Shown: positions 45,476 through 57,729, counted from the first letter of the stretch. The stretch: 64,000 bases of DNA from Sepioteuthis lessoniana (GCA_963585895.1 OY757911.1:87689275-87753274); one strand, 5' to 3'. The notes: a model not told the origin generated them from the letters alone. Made by a program: numbers and translations.

Positions 45476-46180
45476 ATGACTGAATGCCATGATCGTTACC
45501 CAATTTCACATATACAGGACTTCGCTTCCTCTCTATATAGTTGTAAGACTTTCTCCAAACTAGACTTCGTTAAGGCTTACCATCAGTTACCAGTGAATCC
45601 AGCTGACATTCCCAAAACTGCTGTAACAACTCCATTTGGAGCATTCGAATTTCTAACTATGCCTTTCGGTTTACGAAACGCGGCTAGTACCTTCCAACGC
45701 TTCATGGACGAAGTAGTGCGTGATTTGGACTTCTTCTATAATTATATAGATGACATCCTTGTAGCAAGTGCCTCAGGAACATGTTACTCACTTCCGACTA
45801 CTATTCGAACGGTTTCAGAAGTACCTGGTAAATGTGTTTTCGGTGCTTCGTCACTTACTTTCTTGGGCTACGTTATCGGCCCTGAAGAGATATCTCCCTT
45901 ACCTGAAAAGGTGAAGGCTCTAAAAGACCTTCAACCACCCACTTCACTTCGCCAACTAAGGCACTTCCTCGGTCTGCTTAACTACTACAGACGTTTTATC
46001 CTACACTGTGCAGATCTCTTGTCTCCTCTTTCTAACCTGTTACGTAACAGGAAAAAGAAAAATGAACAGATTTCGCTGAATGATATCCAGCTGAAAACCT
46101 TTAACAAAGTGAAGCAGAAACTAGCAACAAAATCGCTACTTGCATATCCCGCTACTTGCACAGTTCTCACTGGTCGTTGA
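45476..46180 (+). pseudogene. Gypsy reverse transcriptase (CsRn1-type)
   Basis: Contains [29 protein letters not shown] (palm, with catalytic Asp), [29 protein letters not shown], the YIDDILVAS box with its two Asp residues, and [11 protein letters not shown]. It then runs into the tether and a frameshift near 46150. A segment just after YIDDILVAS is missing compared with the usual RT spacing. The frame differs from the protease frame upstream. Confidence 0.92.
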
Positions 46181-46565
46181 TGCATCGGGCACAGCTGTAG
46201 GTGCAGTTTTGCAACAGCAACACCAACAAGAGCTACAACTTCTCGCTTATTTTTCAATACAGCTGAAACCGGCAGAACAACGTTACAGCACGTTTGGCTG
46301 TAAACTTCTGGCTATGTACCTCGCAGTGAAACACTTTCAGCATTCACTAGAGGGCCGGCAATTTGTGATCTACACCGATCACCATCTGCTTACTTTCGTA
46401 CTGCGTTCTAAGCCGAAACTCGTCACTTGGATTTTTTTTCGTAGTTTACCAACAATATCCGACATATCTCTGGAGAACAGAATGCTGCGGTGGACGCTTT
46501 GTCTTGCCTTCCAATTAATTCTCTTTTCTCACCTTCGGATATCGACTTACGGCAGATGGCCTTAG
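46140..46565 (+). pseudogene. Gypsy RNase H (CsRn1-type)
   Basis: [15 protein letters not shown] (first catalytic Asp), KLLAMYLAVKHFQHSLEGRQFVIYTDHHLLTF (Glu and second Asp) are all present and in order. It overlaps the RT frame by 41 bases in another frame, which marks a frameshift. Confidence 0.9.
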
Positions 46566-46630
46566 ACCAGCCACGTCTGGACACCTTGGATCTATCGTCA
46601 CCTGAATTTGCAACTTGCAAATTCGCATAA

Positions 46631-47698
46631 ATGCCAGTGTCCACGATGGACTTGCAGATCATCTGTGGCACCTCAACAAATTCACCTCGACCTTTTGTTC
46701 CGATGACCCATCGTGGGGTTATTTTTAACACCCTACATCATTTGGCACGCCCCGGACCCAAAGCCACAGTAAAGCTGATTTCAACTAGATTTTTCTGGCC
46801 AAATATGAGGCGTGATATAACTGCCTGGACACGTTCCTGCGTATCCTGCCAAAAGTCAAAGGTGTACAAACATATCCATACACTTCTCGGAACATTCAGC
46901 ACTCTGGACGCTCGGTTCAGTCATGTCCATATTGATCTTGTTGGACAATGGCCGGTCAGTCAGGGATATACTTACCTCCGGACCTGTATAGACCGTTTCA
47001 CACGGTGGCCAGAAGCTATTCCCCTAAAGGATATTTCAGCTGAATCCGTAGCGCAAGTCCTTATATCAGGCTGGATAACGCGTTACGGAGTTCCAACAAC
47101 TATTACCACTGACCGTGGCAGACAGTTTGAATCCCAACTATTCGAGGAACTTTCCTGGATTTTAGGGATCAAACGTATTCGTACGACGAGCTATCACCCT
47201 TCTTCTAACGGGATGATAGAACACTTCCATCGCCAGTTGAAAGCTGCACTGCGTGCCTATTCTGACCAACAGCGATGGAGCGAATATTTACCTGTTTTCC
47301 TTCTTGGCTGTCGCGCAGTTATCAAAGAGGACCTAGGATATTCTCCAGCCGAACTTGTCTATGGAGTATCTCTATCGTTACCAGGTCAGATGCTGAACCT
47401 GATAGATTTAACGGCAACAGATCCAGTTTTGTATACAAGAAGACTGCGAGCTTATTTTGGTAATCTCCCACCAATGCACCCAAGGGAACAGACCATCAAA
47501 TCATCGGTCACAAAAGACATTTCCTCGTGGACTCACGTTTTTCTGAGAAAGAACGCAGTGAAAGCCCCGCTTACTCCACCTTACACTGGTCCTTACCGCG
47601 TGCTTTCACGCACTTACAAACTTTTCACCCTTGACATTAGTGGCAAAAAAGAAAAAGAAATTGATTTGTCTACTCATATTAGCATGGGGAAGGTGTAA
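46631..47698 (+). pseudogene. Gypsy integrase (CsRn1-type)
   Basis: The longest intact segment of the element, 355 codons. It begins in the HHCC domain ([20 protein letters not shown], then CVSCQKSK). It continues with the D,D35E core: [11 protein letters not shown] (first Asp), [10 protein letters not shown] (second Asp) and [18 protein letters not shown], where the third residue is Glu. The C-terminal part has [10 protein letters not shown] and a chromatin-facing tail ([11 protein letters not shown]). The initiating Met is arbitrary, since the domain normally continues from RNase H. The first HHCC His lies right at the start. Confidence 0.93.
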
Positions 47699-47944
47699 CT
47701 GAAATGACAGACAAAACAAATAGAAAATCATAGAAAATGTTCAAGAGCGGATTGTTAAGTACGCAGAAATCATAATTGCTATTTCTTGAGATGTGATAAA
47801 ACTTTGTTCTTTGTTTTTCTGATTTAATATTTATGATACAATTTATTGCTATTTATTCATGAAATACAATAAAATGGGAAAACGAAATTAATCAAAAGTG
47901 AAAAAGAAAAAAACGGAATTTATCAAAAGTAAAAACGCAGTTAA
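47699..47944. other. Sequence behind the integrase, no 3' LTR recognised
   Basis: AT-rich. I looked for a copy of the 43000-43400 LTR segment here and saw none. Confidence 0.4.
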
Positions 47945-48930
47945 GGGGATAGGAACCAATCAACTGTATAAGATTTACACGCCTATATTTTTAAACAGTC
48001 AGCGATAAACATGTCGAGTAGAAAATTCTGGAAAAATAGGATCCAAGACTCACTTGTTCCCGAAACAAAATAGTAAGACGTCTAAATAAATTAAATAGTT
48101 TCGGGAACCTTATTGAACAATTTAATCATATGCGAGTGTTTTCAACTAGGTCCGCGCGTTTAGAATTGATCCCGCGCAAAAATAAATGTTCTGTTTGGAG
48201 CCGTAACGTAACGAAGGTATCTATATATTTCACGATTCTGACAGTCTCTTTCTTTCCATCTTTCATTCTTTGCTTGACAGTTTTTGCACTCATTCTCCGG
48301 CTTTCCAAGCGAGCAGCGCAGTTTCAGACAACTCGACAGCCGAAAAATGAGAAAATATACAGCTAGTGGAAATACGTTCATAGCCATATCGAAATCAGTA
48401 TGCTTACTGTCATTCAAACTTTCCGTGGACTTCGACGTCACCTCATACATACGGAAACACCCATTCAGCCAGCGGGTAGACACATGCTTCGCTGCAATGT
48501 ACTTTTTAGTTTTCATACGTACATACACACACGCACATATACATAAGTACGACTCTACGACTTTTTCACTCCTCCCATCTTTACGACGAACACATGTACA
48601 CACAGATATGTTCGAACAACACACACTTACATTCGCATAATAGTTATATTATACGTACCCACGTATAAAAATACCTAACAAACATATTAACACATTTGTT
48701 ACTTTGTATTAACTTTTCCTTGTTTGTTTTGTTATATAAAATTTATTTGTTTTGTCTGACTTGTTCATATTCTTTGTGTGGTTTACTGTGGAACAATACT
48801 CGGAGTTTTGTTTCCAACAAAACCTCGAAAGAACAAAACCGTCTGAGTAATGAACATCGCCGTTCCATTCTCTACAAACCACTATATCATCCTCTACAAC
48901 TGTATTGCAGATTAGCATTATAACTAGTGA
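47945..48930 (+). mobile_element. LTR-like repeat D, copy 2
   Basis: 47945-48170 follows the D pattern of 28107-28400 ('tatatttttaaac', 'gaaaattctggaaaaatagg', 'atcc'). The rest is AT-rich with ACATACACACACGCACATA stretches, similar to 28600-28700. Its right edge is uncertain. Short frames here (such as 48160-48640) are repeats, not genes. Confidence 0.45.
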
Positions 48931-49342
48931 AAATCATTCTCCATTTCTCTGTGAGGGTTGTATGTATTTTGGTTATTTCGGTAGATGTGCATCCGTAATT
49001 TACGGGTATTGCTCTCTAAATTATTTCCACCACAAATACAACACAAAACTTTACAATCTCGTAAAAGAAATGGAATAGAACACAACGAACATTAAACAAC
49101 AAACAATTTAATATGCATATAACAGAATATGAAAACAAATAAAATACATGATGTGTAAATGGCCTTTTGGAAAATAAGGTTTGGCAAGAAGGAAATAAAT
49201 TTGTTTAAAGGTGGGTGTATGTTAACGGAGTCCGTAAATAAGTCGTTCTTACTTACATTAAGTTCATGTCTTGTTTTATGATTGTGGCGACAGCGTGTCG
49301 CGTTTTTCTTTTGAATGTGATTTGCGGCCATCTGAAGCTAGG
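48931..49342. other. Intergenic, nothing recognised
   Basis: AT-rich. No coding frame or defined repeat seen. Confidence 0.4.
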
Positions 49343-49360
49343 TCATGAACTTTAGTTGAT

Positions 49361-49656
49361 ACTATTTACCAACCCCTCCGCTCGGGTAGGATATGACACA
49401 AGGTCAATTTTTAAGCGAAGTTTAACAGGTTTGAATTCAGAGTTTTCCTTCTCCGAGACTAGTTGCCTAACCAAGGCTGAAGAACCTAGTCTGTCCTACT
49501 ATTTACCCATAGCTGGAGGGAGAATAATTGGATTCATACCTTTCCCAAGGGTATTAGTGCTATGTGAAATGCAATCAGTATCGTCCAGGATTTGAACTCG
49601 TATCGCCGTGTTCATTTCCTACGGCGATAACGACTACACCACGGGCACCTCCGAAA
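49361..49656 (-). repeat. Full-length tRNA-derived SINE with 18-bp target duplication (SINE family 1)
   Basis: Read on the minus strand it starts GGAGGTGCCCGTGGTGTAGT, has the B-box GAGTTCAAATCCTGG, the usual body, and the end GGTAAATAGT. The 18-base sequence TCATGAACTTTAGTTGAT stands on both sides (49343-49360 and 49657-49674) without a mismatch. It is very close to 29668-29959, so it is recent. Confidence 0.95.
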
Positions 49657-49784
49657 TCATGAACTTTAGTTGATGAAGGAAAGGAATTTGTCGGACACAG
49701 TATTGGCTACTGCATTACTGGCTTAGTGGCTTGTGATGTTGTCTTAGTCTTCGTGCAAGTTTTTCGTTTTAGTTTATGGCTCCC

Positions 49785-50100
49785 TAACTCTGTGTTATTT
49801 ATATCCTACAGGTGGATCAAAGAATCGTCCTAAAATTTTGGCGCGTAGACATTTATTGACCAATCAGATTCGTATTTTACTATTTTATTTTCGAGCCTAA
49901 ATATTTTCTGTTAGTTGACTTCCGATCCTATTTTTCTAGAATGTTCTATTCTATGTTTTTAGCTGATTGGTTGAAAAATATAAAAATGTAACTTAAACGC
50001 TAATGTAGTTTTGATCCTAAATTTCCAGAATGTTCTTAAGTATGTTTTTATTGCTTATTTTAAGACTAGAAAAAATGTGTATCCCATACCTCTCACTTTT
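49785..50100 (-). mobile_element. LTR-like repeat D, copy 3 (inverted)
   Basis: Reverse complement of the start of copy 1 at 28107-28400, with matching blocks 'ggatacacattttt', 'gaatagaacattctagaaaa' and 'cgaatctgattggt'. It marks the right edge of the repeat-rich block. Confidence 0.65.
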
Positions 50101-51849
50101 TGCCCGTGTCTCTGCCCCAAGACATGACGGTCCTTTTGAAGAATTTAGCCCTATGTTCCAAACTGATTTTTTTAAATAAATAAAAAAAATTAAATTGAGT
50201 AATTCTTTTGTAACAATTTTTCCTCGTTCTTAAATTTTTTTTAATTTAACGGAAAATACGAAAAAAAAAGTAAATTCGCTTCGACTTTGCAGAGATGGAT
50301 GTTCATTTTGACACAGTTTGCTATAATTGTCTTTGCTAATTATCTTGTACACCCCAGTGACTAATTTTGAATAAGAACTTTTTAAAATTTTAAGGTAAGT
50401 ACAAAATTATATAGGGGAAACAGAGAGGCTTTTTTAAAATTCCGCTCACAAACTTGATTATTTAAAAAAAATTGTTGGATCTGCTGGTTACAGAACTTGA
50501 CCAAGTTTACAGACCCGGATGATCAAGCAAATAATTTAAAGCTGACAGAAAAGGAAAATTTGAAATAATTAGTCCTTCGAACATTAAAAAATTATACATA
50601 TAAAAAATTGTGAGGGAGTTTCTTACAAGTACATCTTTCATATTATTATTCTGAGAATGGGATTATCAAATATTTGGAGTTTCCTTAAATTTAAAATATT
50701 TTCTTCCTAAAAGAAAAGAGTGCCAACGTGGAGTTATGTTCTGCAATACTCGTTGAAAACAGGAAAATCAAGTGTCTCCTAATTCACTATAAGGTAAGCA
50801 ATTTTTTTCCTGGGGAACAACTAAGTTGACCATTCTGATTTAATTAATGTGTTTTTTGGTTTCTTTTTAATTTTCCTTATATCTGAATTCATTCAAGAAA
50901 TTTGTCGTTGCGATGTTTAAAAAAAAAAGTAGGTAAATTCACTTAAGTCGATTAGTATGAACTATTTTACTCAGTCACAGAAAATACGTCTTGATAAAAA
51001 GCAATGTTTCGAAATAAACACCCCAGCTCAAAAATACTTCATATGTTCGTTTCATTGAATAAATAACGAACAATGGAAATTCAGATTAGACAAAAATTAA
51101 GACAAGTTATTTTTTGAGTTTTAAGAAGTTCAGTTAGCAATGTGCGGTCATGCTAAAAGGGACCCTCTCTTTGTAACCTGTGCCAGATTCAGCATTCTTT
51201 GTTGCTGCTTTGCACATTATTTGCATCTACTTTGTGATTAAGACTCGAAATAAAATATTTTGTTTTGAAATATTTGAATCAGATTGATCCCATCTAAAAA
51301 TAAAAAAAAACTATTTTCGGGATAATTTTTTCTGATTTAGCATTCTCAATACCTTCTTCTACTTGGGCAACTTGTCATATTTGAAAAATATTGGTTTTCT
51401 AAGGTTTTCGACCGAGGTCCTATTTACATTATCGAAACCATATTGGTATTTCCGAGATGCGTGTACGGTTTATCTTTCATGTTTTTGTTCTCAAATGTCA
51501 ACACTGATGAAAAGTCAGCCAAAGAAAATCTATTTTTCCAAATCTAACAAATTGCCTGAGTAGAGGAAGGTCTTCAAAATAAATACTGTGCATTGAAGCA
51601 ACATTTTTTTTTTTTTTAATAGACAGGACCAATTTGGTTTAGAATTCTTTTAAAAAAAACACTCGAAGGAAATGCTGACATCGGAATTAAAGTCAGAGGC
51701 CATTTTACCATTAAGTTAGTAAAATAACTTTTCGAAAAAAAATCTGAATCTCTACTGTTTAAAAATAACTTGGAAACATTTTGTTTCCGAAAAAATCAAT
51801 AATCAAAATTTTAGAGGAGGGTGCTTAATTCCTCAACTTCGTCTATGGG
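50101..51849. other. AT-rich DNA upstream of the CCCH gene
   Basis: No coding frame. A donor-like CTATAAG|GTAAGCAA at 50785-50800 could end a non-coding first exon of the downstream gene, but nothing else supports it. Confidence 0.35.
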
Positions 51850-52090
51850 GGCCGGTAATCGTTCCTAATCAAATAGGAAAGGTTCCTCGCGAGTTTTGTC
51901 GCGTGCCCCACCAAACTAGTAAATACGGCATAAGGTCTTTTTTAAAGGTGGAGTCGGGCGCAGAGCCATAACCCAGATATGCCTGGCATTCTCAAAAATC
52001 TTCCGACGTAGTTGGCATTCCTCTAAAAAGGGGCGCCTCAGGCTATAAACTAGTCCCTCGGGGGGGGGTAACGCTTCTGAGGCTCGAGAA
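51850..52090 (+). repeat. Repeat E, diverged copy
   Basis: Shares 'ccccacca', 'ggcataaggtc', 'tcaaaaat', 'cggcattcc'-like and 'ggcgcctcaggc' in the order of the copies at 35600-36060. It is a GC-rich island in AT-rich DNA. Confidence 0.55.
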
Positions 52091-52977
52091 ATAAGTCAGT
52101 CTCGGCCGCGTGACGTGAATTTTCAACGAGCAAATTTTAATTGAATGTATGAAACAGATAGCAAAATAATAAAATGCAAAAATTTTCATCGAAATACTCA
52201 TTTCTGGAAAAGGAATTTTTTAATGCAGTTTATAAAAATCAATGTCCAGTCATTAAAATTAATCTTCTATACTTCCTTTGTGTGATCGGGTGTTGCTTAC
52301 CTCATCAGGTTTGTCATAAACTAAAAATTATCTAAACAGAAGAGAAAAAAAAAGTAGACAGCATTGAAGAACTTGATCACAGTAACACAGCCAGTAAAAA
52401 AAAAAAAATGTGTGAATGTATGAGTGACTAAGTCATCAATTGTTATATCTCTTAGTTTTATGAAGTGGCTATCCTCTTTCTCATCTTGTGACTTTTTTTT
52501 CTCCCTCAAAATATAAACATTGCATCACTCAGGTTTACTAGTCCATCCCTAAAGTCAGAAGTTTTTATGGTTCCTGATCAGTGGCACTCTTTGCAGTGTT
52601 CTTAAAGACTTCACTATGTGTATTTAACTTTTATTGTTCTTAATTTGATATCATTCATTTTTAAGGTAATTTAAAAGTTTTTAATATTTTTAAACATAAA
52701 AATGTTTTATCTGAAGGTCTATAGTAATATGTTATTGTCATAGTACATAAATAAATAATCCATCAAATTTGTGTTATATTTTTATCATATGGCTCTCAGT
52801 ATAATATATGAAAAATAGAATGTCAAATAATTGAGACCAAATCAAATAATACAAGCATTTGTTGGATTATTTCAGTGTTTCATCAATGTTTCATCATTCA
52901 GCAATAGGCTAATTTTGCTTTTCATATTACCATATTAATTTTAAGTTTCAAAATTGTTTTTTTTATTTTTTTTCAGG
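52091..52977. other. Presumed 5' intron of the CCCH gene
   Basis: AT-rich, ending in a strong polypyrimidine tract and acceptor (ttttttttcag at 52967-52977). No other signal. Confidence 0.4.
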
Positions 52978-53173
52978 TTGTAGCAGCTTCTTCTTCAGAA
53001 TGAAACTAAAGACATTCAATACCAAAATGATTATTGTAAAATTTTCGCCATAATCCTGATCTCGCCGTGAAATCAAGATTGAGGCTCAAGTGATTTATTT
53101 TTGCTAACAAATCTGAGAACTGGGCATCGTTTTTTGTGGGTTTTTTTCTTTTTTAATTGTAACTTTTGGAAAA
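52978..53173 (+). other. Likely 5' UTR part of the CCCH gene
   Basis: Between a strong acceptor (ending 52977) and the start codon at 53174 there are 196 bases with stops in all frames. They would be the untranslated start of the second exon. The ATG context AAAAATGG is favourable. Confidence 0.5.
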
Positions 53174-56071
53174 ATGGCAACTAAAAAAGAAAGGAAATGG
53201 TTTCAAAGTGAAGAATGTAAATCTATTCCTCTGATTTCCACAAGAAAGACAAATCAGAAAAGTTGGAGATCCAGTTGGCTATCTCCAGATGATTCAAAAC
53301 CAGCCATTAAACCTCCTAGAAAAATCTTACGTCTTGGACAAAATGATACCAATCTGAACCCAAGATCAACATCAGAAACTAAACAAAAAACTGATGATAA
53401 TAATATTTGGAAGGTTAGAAAAACAAGCAAACAAAATTCCTGTGACCTATCCCTTTGCAATAACTTCGAGAGAGAAGTACAGGAACAGAAAGTCTTACCC
53501 CACAGGAAACAAGGACATAAGAAATCTATTACAAAAAATGAGCTTAAATCAAGCACAACTTATATTGAAGAGTCAAAAAATATTAATGAAATGAGAAATA
53601 ATTTACAGGAGAATGTTAGGAAAGCAATCTCCAAATTTCCTGACAAAAGCAAATTTGATGATATAAAAAATACATTTTATGCTCAATCCCTTGAAAGAGG
53701 ATCTGGTTCTTCAAATGATAGCCGGAATCAGAAAAAGCAGTATTCTCCTTTAGTTAGCCGCTCATTCCTGAACAATAATGAAGTAAAAAGTAATCAAAGT
53801 GATAATATTCCAAGGTTTCTGATGCCTAATCAAACAATGGTCAAGAATTCCAACTTAAAAAATAAACTTAATTTTGAAAAATCAGACAATGTTTCTATGT
53901 ATCAATCTTTGAGAAAAAATCACAATGAAAACTTCAGTGTGTCAAAGAAAATAGCCAACTATTTTTTTTCAAACAGCAATTTGGTTAAAGAAACTGAACC
54001 TAAAAGTGAAACTTGTGATTGTGAAGAAACTCCTGAGTGCAAAGAAAGTAAATTTCACTTAAATGTTTCATCAGACTCCAGAAACATTGGGAGTCCTCTT
54101 GAGATTTCCAAAAGCAATCAAAATGGTGTCTTTGAAAATAGCTCACCAACAAAGAATCAAAATTTCTATGCAAATTTCGAAGCCCTAACAGTTGAAGACT
54201 TGAAGGATTTTGTAGAGAATCTAAGAAGATTTTTGCACACAAAAATTATCAGTCACCAATACATGAACTCTGAACTCTTTGATGATTCAAATGTACATTG
54301 CTTTGATTGTCATTGCATAGAGTGTAGCAAAGACGAGCACAATGAATCCAATAAGATTCTTGAAGATTTATGCTCTCATGTTAAAAAAAGTACTGATGAG
54401 AAAAATTCTTTAATCAACCCAATAAATTTCAATGAAATTAATGTAATAGCTACTGTAAGAGTTGTCAATTCTGCTTGTGAAGTTAATGATAAAGATCAAA
54501 GCTTAGAGCAGTTTTCTGAAGAAAAATGTGAGGTCAGTGATCAACCAAATGAAGACATTGTGCTCTCATCTAAAGAAACAACCTTATTAAAACTGAATGT
54601 TGAAAAATGTAAATTTATCCAAACAAATCCGATTAAATATAAAGACAACAGAGAATTAACCATGCCTTTTGTTTATGATGAGAAACTAATGAAACCATAC
54701 AATCCGCATGAAGAAAAAAACACCAATTCTCTTGTTATATGCAGAGGGATTTTTTCTGAATTTGTCCTATGGGAAATAATTCCTCCTCTACTTTATCAAA
54801 ATATTCTTCAAAAGGTCAAAGGAGCTTGTTCAAAAATCTCTACCCACCATTCACTTGTCATCTTAAAACAATTTAATATGCAACAGGATCAATGTAAGAC
54901 TATGTCAAACTTTTTAACCACACAATTTATCTCTAAGTACTATGCCAATTCAACTCTCTCAGCAAGAAATTGGTTATCTTTTCAGATAAAGCAAGTTCTT
55001 CCACAACAATTTAAGAACAACAATGAAATTTTAACCAAAGATCTAAAGAAAAACCACAAGTACAGGAAAATAAACCAACCAACAGAAAAAGAAACCAAGT
55101 TTAAAGGGGATCCTGTCAACATGCAAAAAAATGTTTTAAATTGTAACAAATTAAAGAATATAAATCAACAGCCAGTTGGGAAATGTCCACAAAATAAAGA
55201 TATTGCATCTTTTCAAGAGACAAATTTGAATATTTTACCAGAATTTATTTCAAAACATCAACCACTCAAGAAAGAAATTGAGGCCATCAGAAAAGAAAAA
55301 TACATTAAAAATTATATTTTTGATACAACTGATAACAGCAAGGTTAGAGATTATCTTTATGAAACATGTATTTATGAGAAAACTTTAATTAAAGAAAGAA
55401 AAACAAATAAACAGTTTCCTTTAAAAAACATGTCTGAGCCCAAGACAACAGTATCTAAGCATTTGACACTTGACTATGACCCAGAAATGTGTGATTACTT
55501 TCCAGACAGTATTTTGTTGACAGAAGAAACCTCACCAGGAACCATTTTCACAACTGAAGAGACCAGCATAAGTCTAATTCCAAAGAATGGGTCCATCTCA
55601 AGAAAATCATTTCATTTTGATTCTCCAAATTTTAAAAACTCTTTGTCTTTGAAAGAAAAGCAACTGATTAGTGCTTTTTCTGAAGAGTGTGATCTGCTAT
55701 CAACGTGTTCAACCCCACAGACTCCAGTCAAGATGCAAGGCTCAGATGATGAGCAAAATTGTCTTGTTAAAACTGAATCTCTTCATCATGTTATTAATAA
55801 TAGCTTCTGTTCCAAAATGGAAACTGACATCTCTGAAGATCAGGATACTTTTCTACCAGAAATTTCATCATCTGAAAGTTTATCAGCAGATGAAGCCACA
55901 GATGATTGTATCAGTGATTATGCTAACATTGACAGTCTGGTTACCTCTAGGAGATGCTCACAAGCTGATTCTGATGACAATTTTCAGACTGCATCTGTTG
56001 AAGAAGAAAAAGGAAGAAATGTTTTCAGTTTGCAGCAAACACCTGATTTTGTTGACCATTCAACAACAAAG
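53174..56071 (+). CDS. CCCH zinc-finger protein, long first coding exon (possibly TOPAZ1-like)
   Basis: 966 codons open without interruption, and the exon ends at a donor AAAG|GTAGAA in phase 0. The product is Lys-, Asn- and Ser-rich and mostly predicted disordered. Recognisable segments are a short amphipathic helix (VEDLKDFVENLRRFLH, about residues 338-353), a Cys cluster HCFDCHCIEC (about 375-384), and a hydrophobic, probably folded stretch (FVLWEIIPPLLYQNILQKV, about 528-546). Acidic Ser-rich sequence follows towards the end (about 880-930). Long coding length with low complexity and a CCCH finger in a later exon recalls TOPAZ1, a germ-cell protein with a large disordered N-terminus and one CCCH finger. 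The resemblance is in architecture, not in a clear alignment, so the name stays open. Confidence 0.85.
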
Positions 56072-56477
56072 GTAGAAATTCAATTATTTAAATTTTCATA
56101 AACAGATTTTCTGTGTACATGTTCATTTTCCTTATTTGTTTCTTATGGGTGTATGAACCAGTTAAAGGGCTTAGCAAGATCATTACTACTAGCTAGTGAG
56201 TTTGATCTTCACCATACATGTGACCATGTGCCAAAACTAAGCTGAAATTATTTGGTTTGCTTCTACAGCATTATGGCTCTGTTCAAACTCATAAAGCATG
56301 TTACCAAATTCAGATACATTGCATGTTCATTTGAGTGAGTTTTCAAATAACAGAATGCACTGCTTCAGTCACATGAGATATATAATATATATATATACAC
56401 TGCAAACAAGCATGTACCTAAATATTGTTAAACTTTTAACTCTACCTAATATTTCTGTACTGTCTATCTCATTACAG
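56072..56477 (+). other. Intron 1 of the CCCH gene (coding part)
   Basis: GT at 56072, AG at 56476-56477 (tctcattacag). Contains a short (TA)n run near 56381-56396. Confidence 0.7.
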
Positions 56478-56653
56478 ATAAAAGATTTGGATCACTCCTT
56501 TGAAATAACTTACTCAAGCCTTGCTGATGATCAGAATGAAGATAACCACAACGACGACGATGATGATGATGATTCAGACTCTGTTCTCTCATTGTATGCT
56601 CCCTCAAGTGCTTCTTTTTTGGATGAAAATGAAATAAACAATTCAGATATCAG
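56478..56653 (+). CDS. CCCH gene, second coding exon
   Basis: Acceptor tctcattacag, donor ATCAG|GTTTGT. Entering in phase 0 it gives 58 codons plus two bases (IKDLDHSFEITYSSLADD...). It includes a run of Asp codons (about 56556-56575) followed by SDSVLSLY, an acidic patch. The frame joins both neighbours without a stop. Confidence 0.75.
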
Positions 56654-57729
56654 GTTTGTTGCACAGATTCTATGTATTCATAATCTTTTTTTTATCAATA
56701 TTTAATGAAGCTTAACTTGCTGATGCAAGTGATGGGGAAATAGGAGTATAAAGATTGTGCTGCACAAACCTTGACTTTGTCTGCCTGGAAAATCAGTATT
56801 TAACATGTTAACTTTACCCAGGCTTCAACCTTGATTCTTAAGAAAGTAAAAGAAAGCAGATGACAAAAATAGTAAAGGTATTTACTAAGCTTAGTCAATA
56901 AAATCATGACAATTTCATGTGTAGATGTTTGCTTTTTCAGTTGTTAAATTTTATACAATAAAAAAAAAAAAATAAATCAATCATTAGTTATGATTCCCAT
57001 ACTGCTGCTTTGCTTCACTGAAAGCAAAAGGTTGTAATGCAGAACACTTGATGGGAAAAGGTGTTGTAGTTATGGAGGAAAGTTGATGTCCTAAGAATTA
57101 ATTCTGTGGTTTGTTTCACCAGCTGACATGTGTTATAGATACAGGAATATAGGGTAGGGGTTGGTTTCACTTAGCTTAGTTTATCTATTTCTACCTCCAC
57201 TTTGCATATCACAAGCCAAATCCCAAAGACAAAGATAGATAAACAGGTAGGTAGATAGAACATTATTAATATACAGATGGATATAATGACAGGAAAAGTA
57301 AATGCATGTGTTATAGGCTGATGGTCCTTGACTCAAGTGTTTCATCAACTCTGCCTTCTGTTATTTGTTTTGCTGTTTTGTTTCATTCATAATTCATTTC
57401 AGCATTAACCATTTATGATAGTATCTAGAAAACTTCTCTGCAACAATGTTATGCTACATTTTGTTATAAACTTGTTATGCATCATTTACTAAATTCACAC
57501 TACTCTTATAACAATAAATTGTTAGCATGCTGATCTATTTTATTTGTTGAATATCAAGATTGATCCTTACTGAGTGCTCCATTATTGCAAACTCGTATTG
57601 GGTTTGGTCTTAGCAAACACCTCATGGCTTTTTTTTTTTACTCTCAATTTTCTAAGTGTCACACTGAAGAATTATTTCAATAGAAAATTTATAAATAAAT
57701 GCTGGATACTTTTTAAAGCAACTATCACT

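Noticed and set aside
48160..48640. Overlapping 154- and 118-codon frames on opposite strands
   Set aside because: Part of repeat D with ACACACATA stretches; no protein signature.
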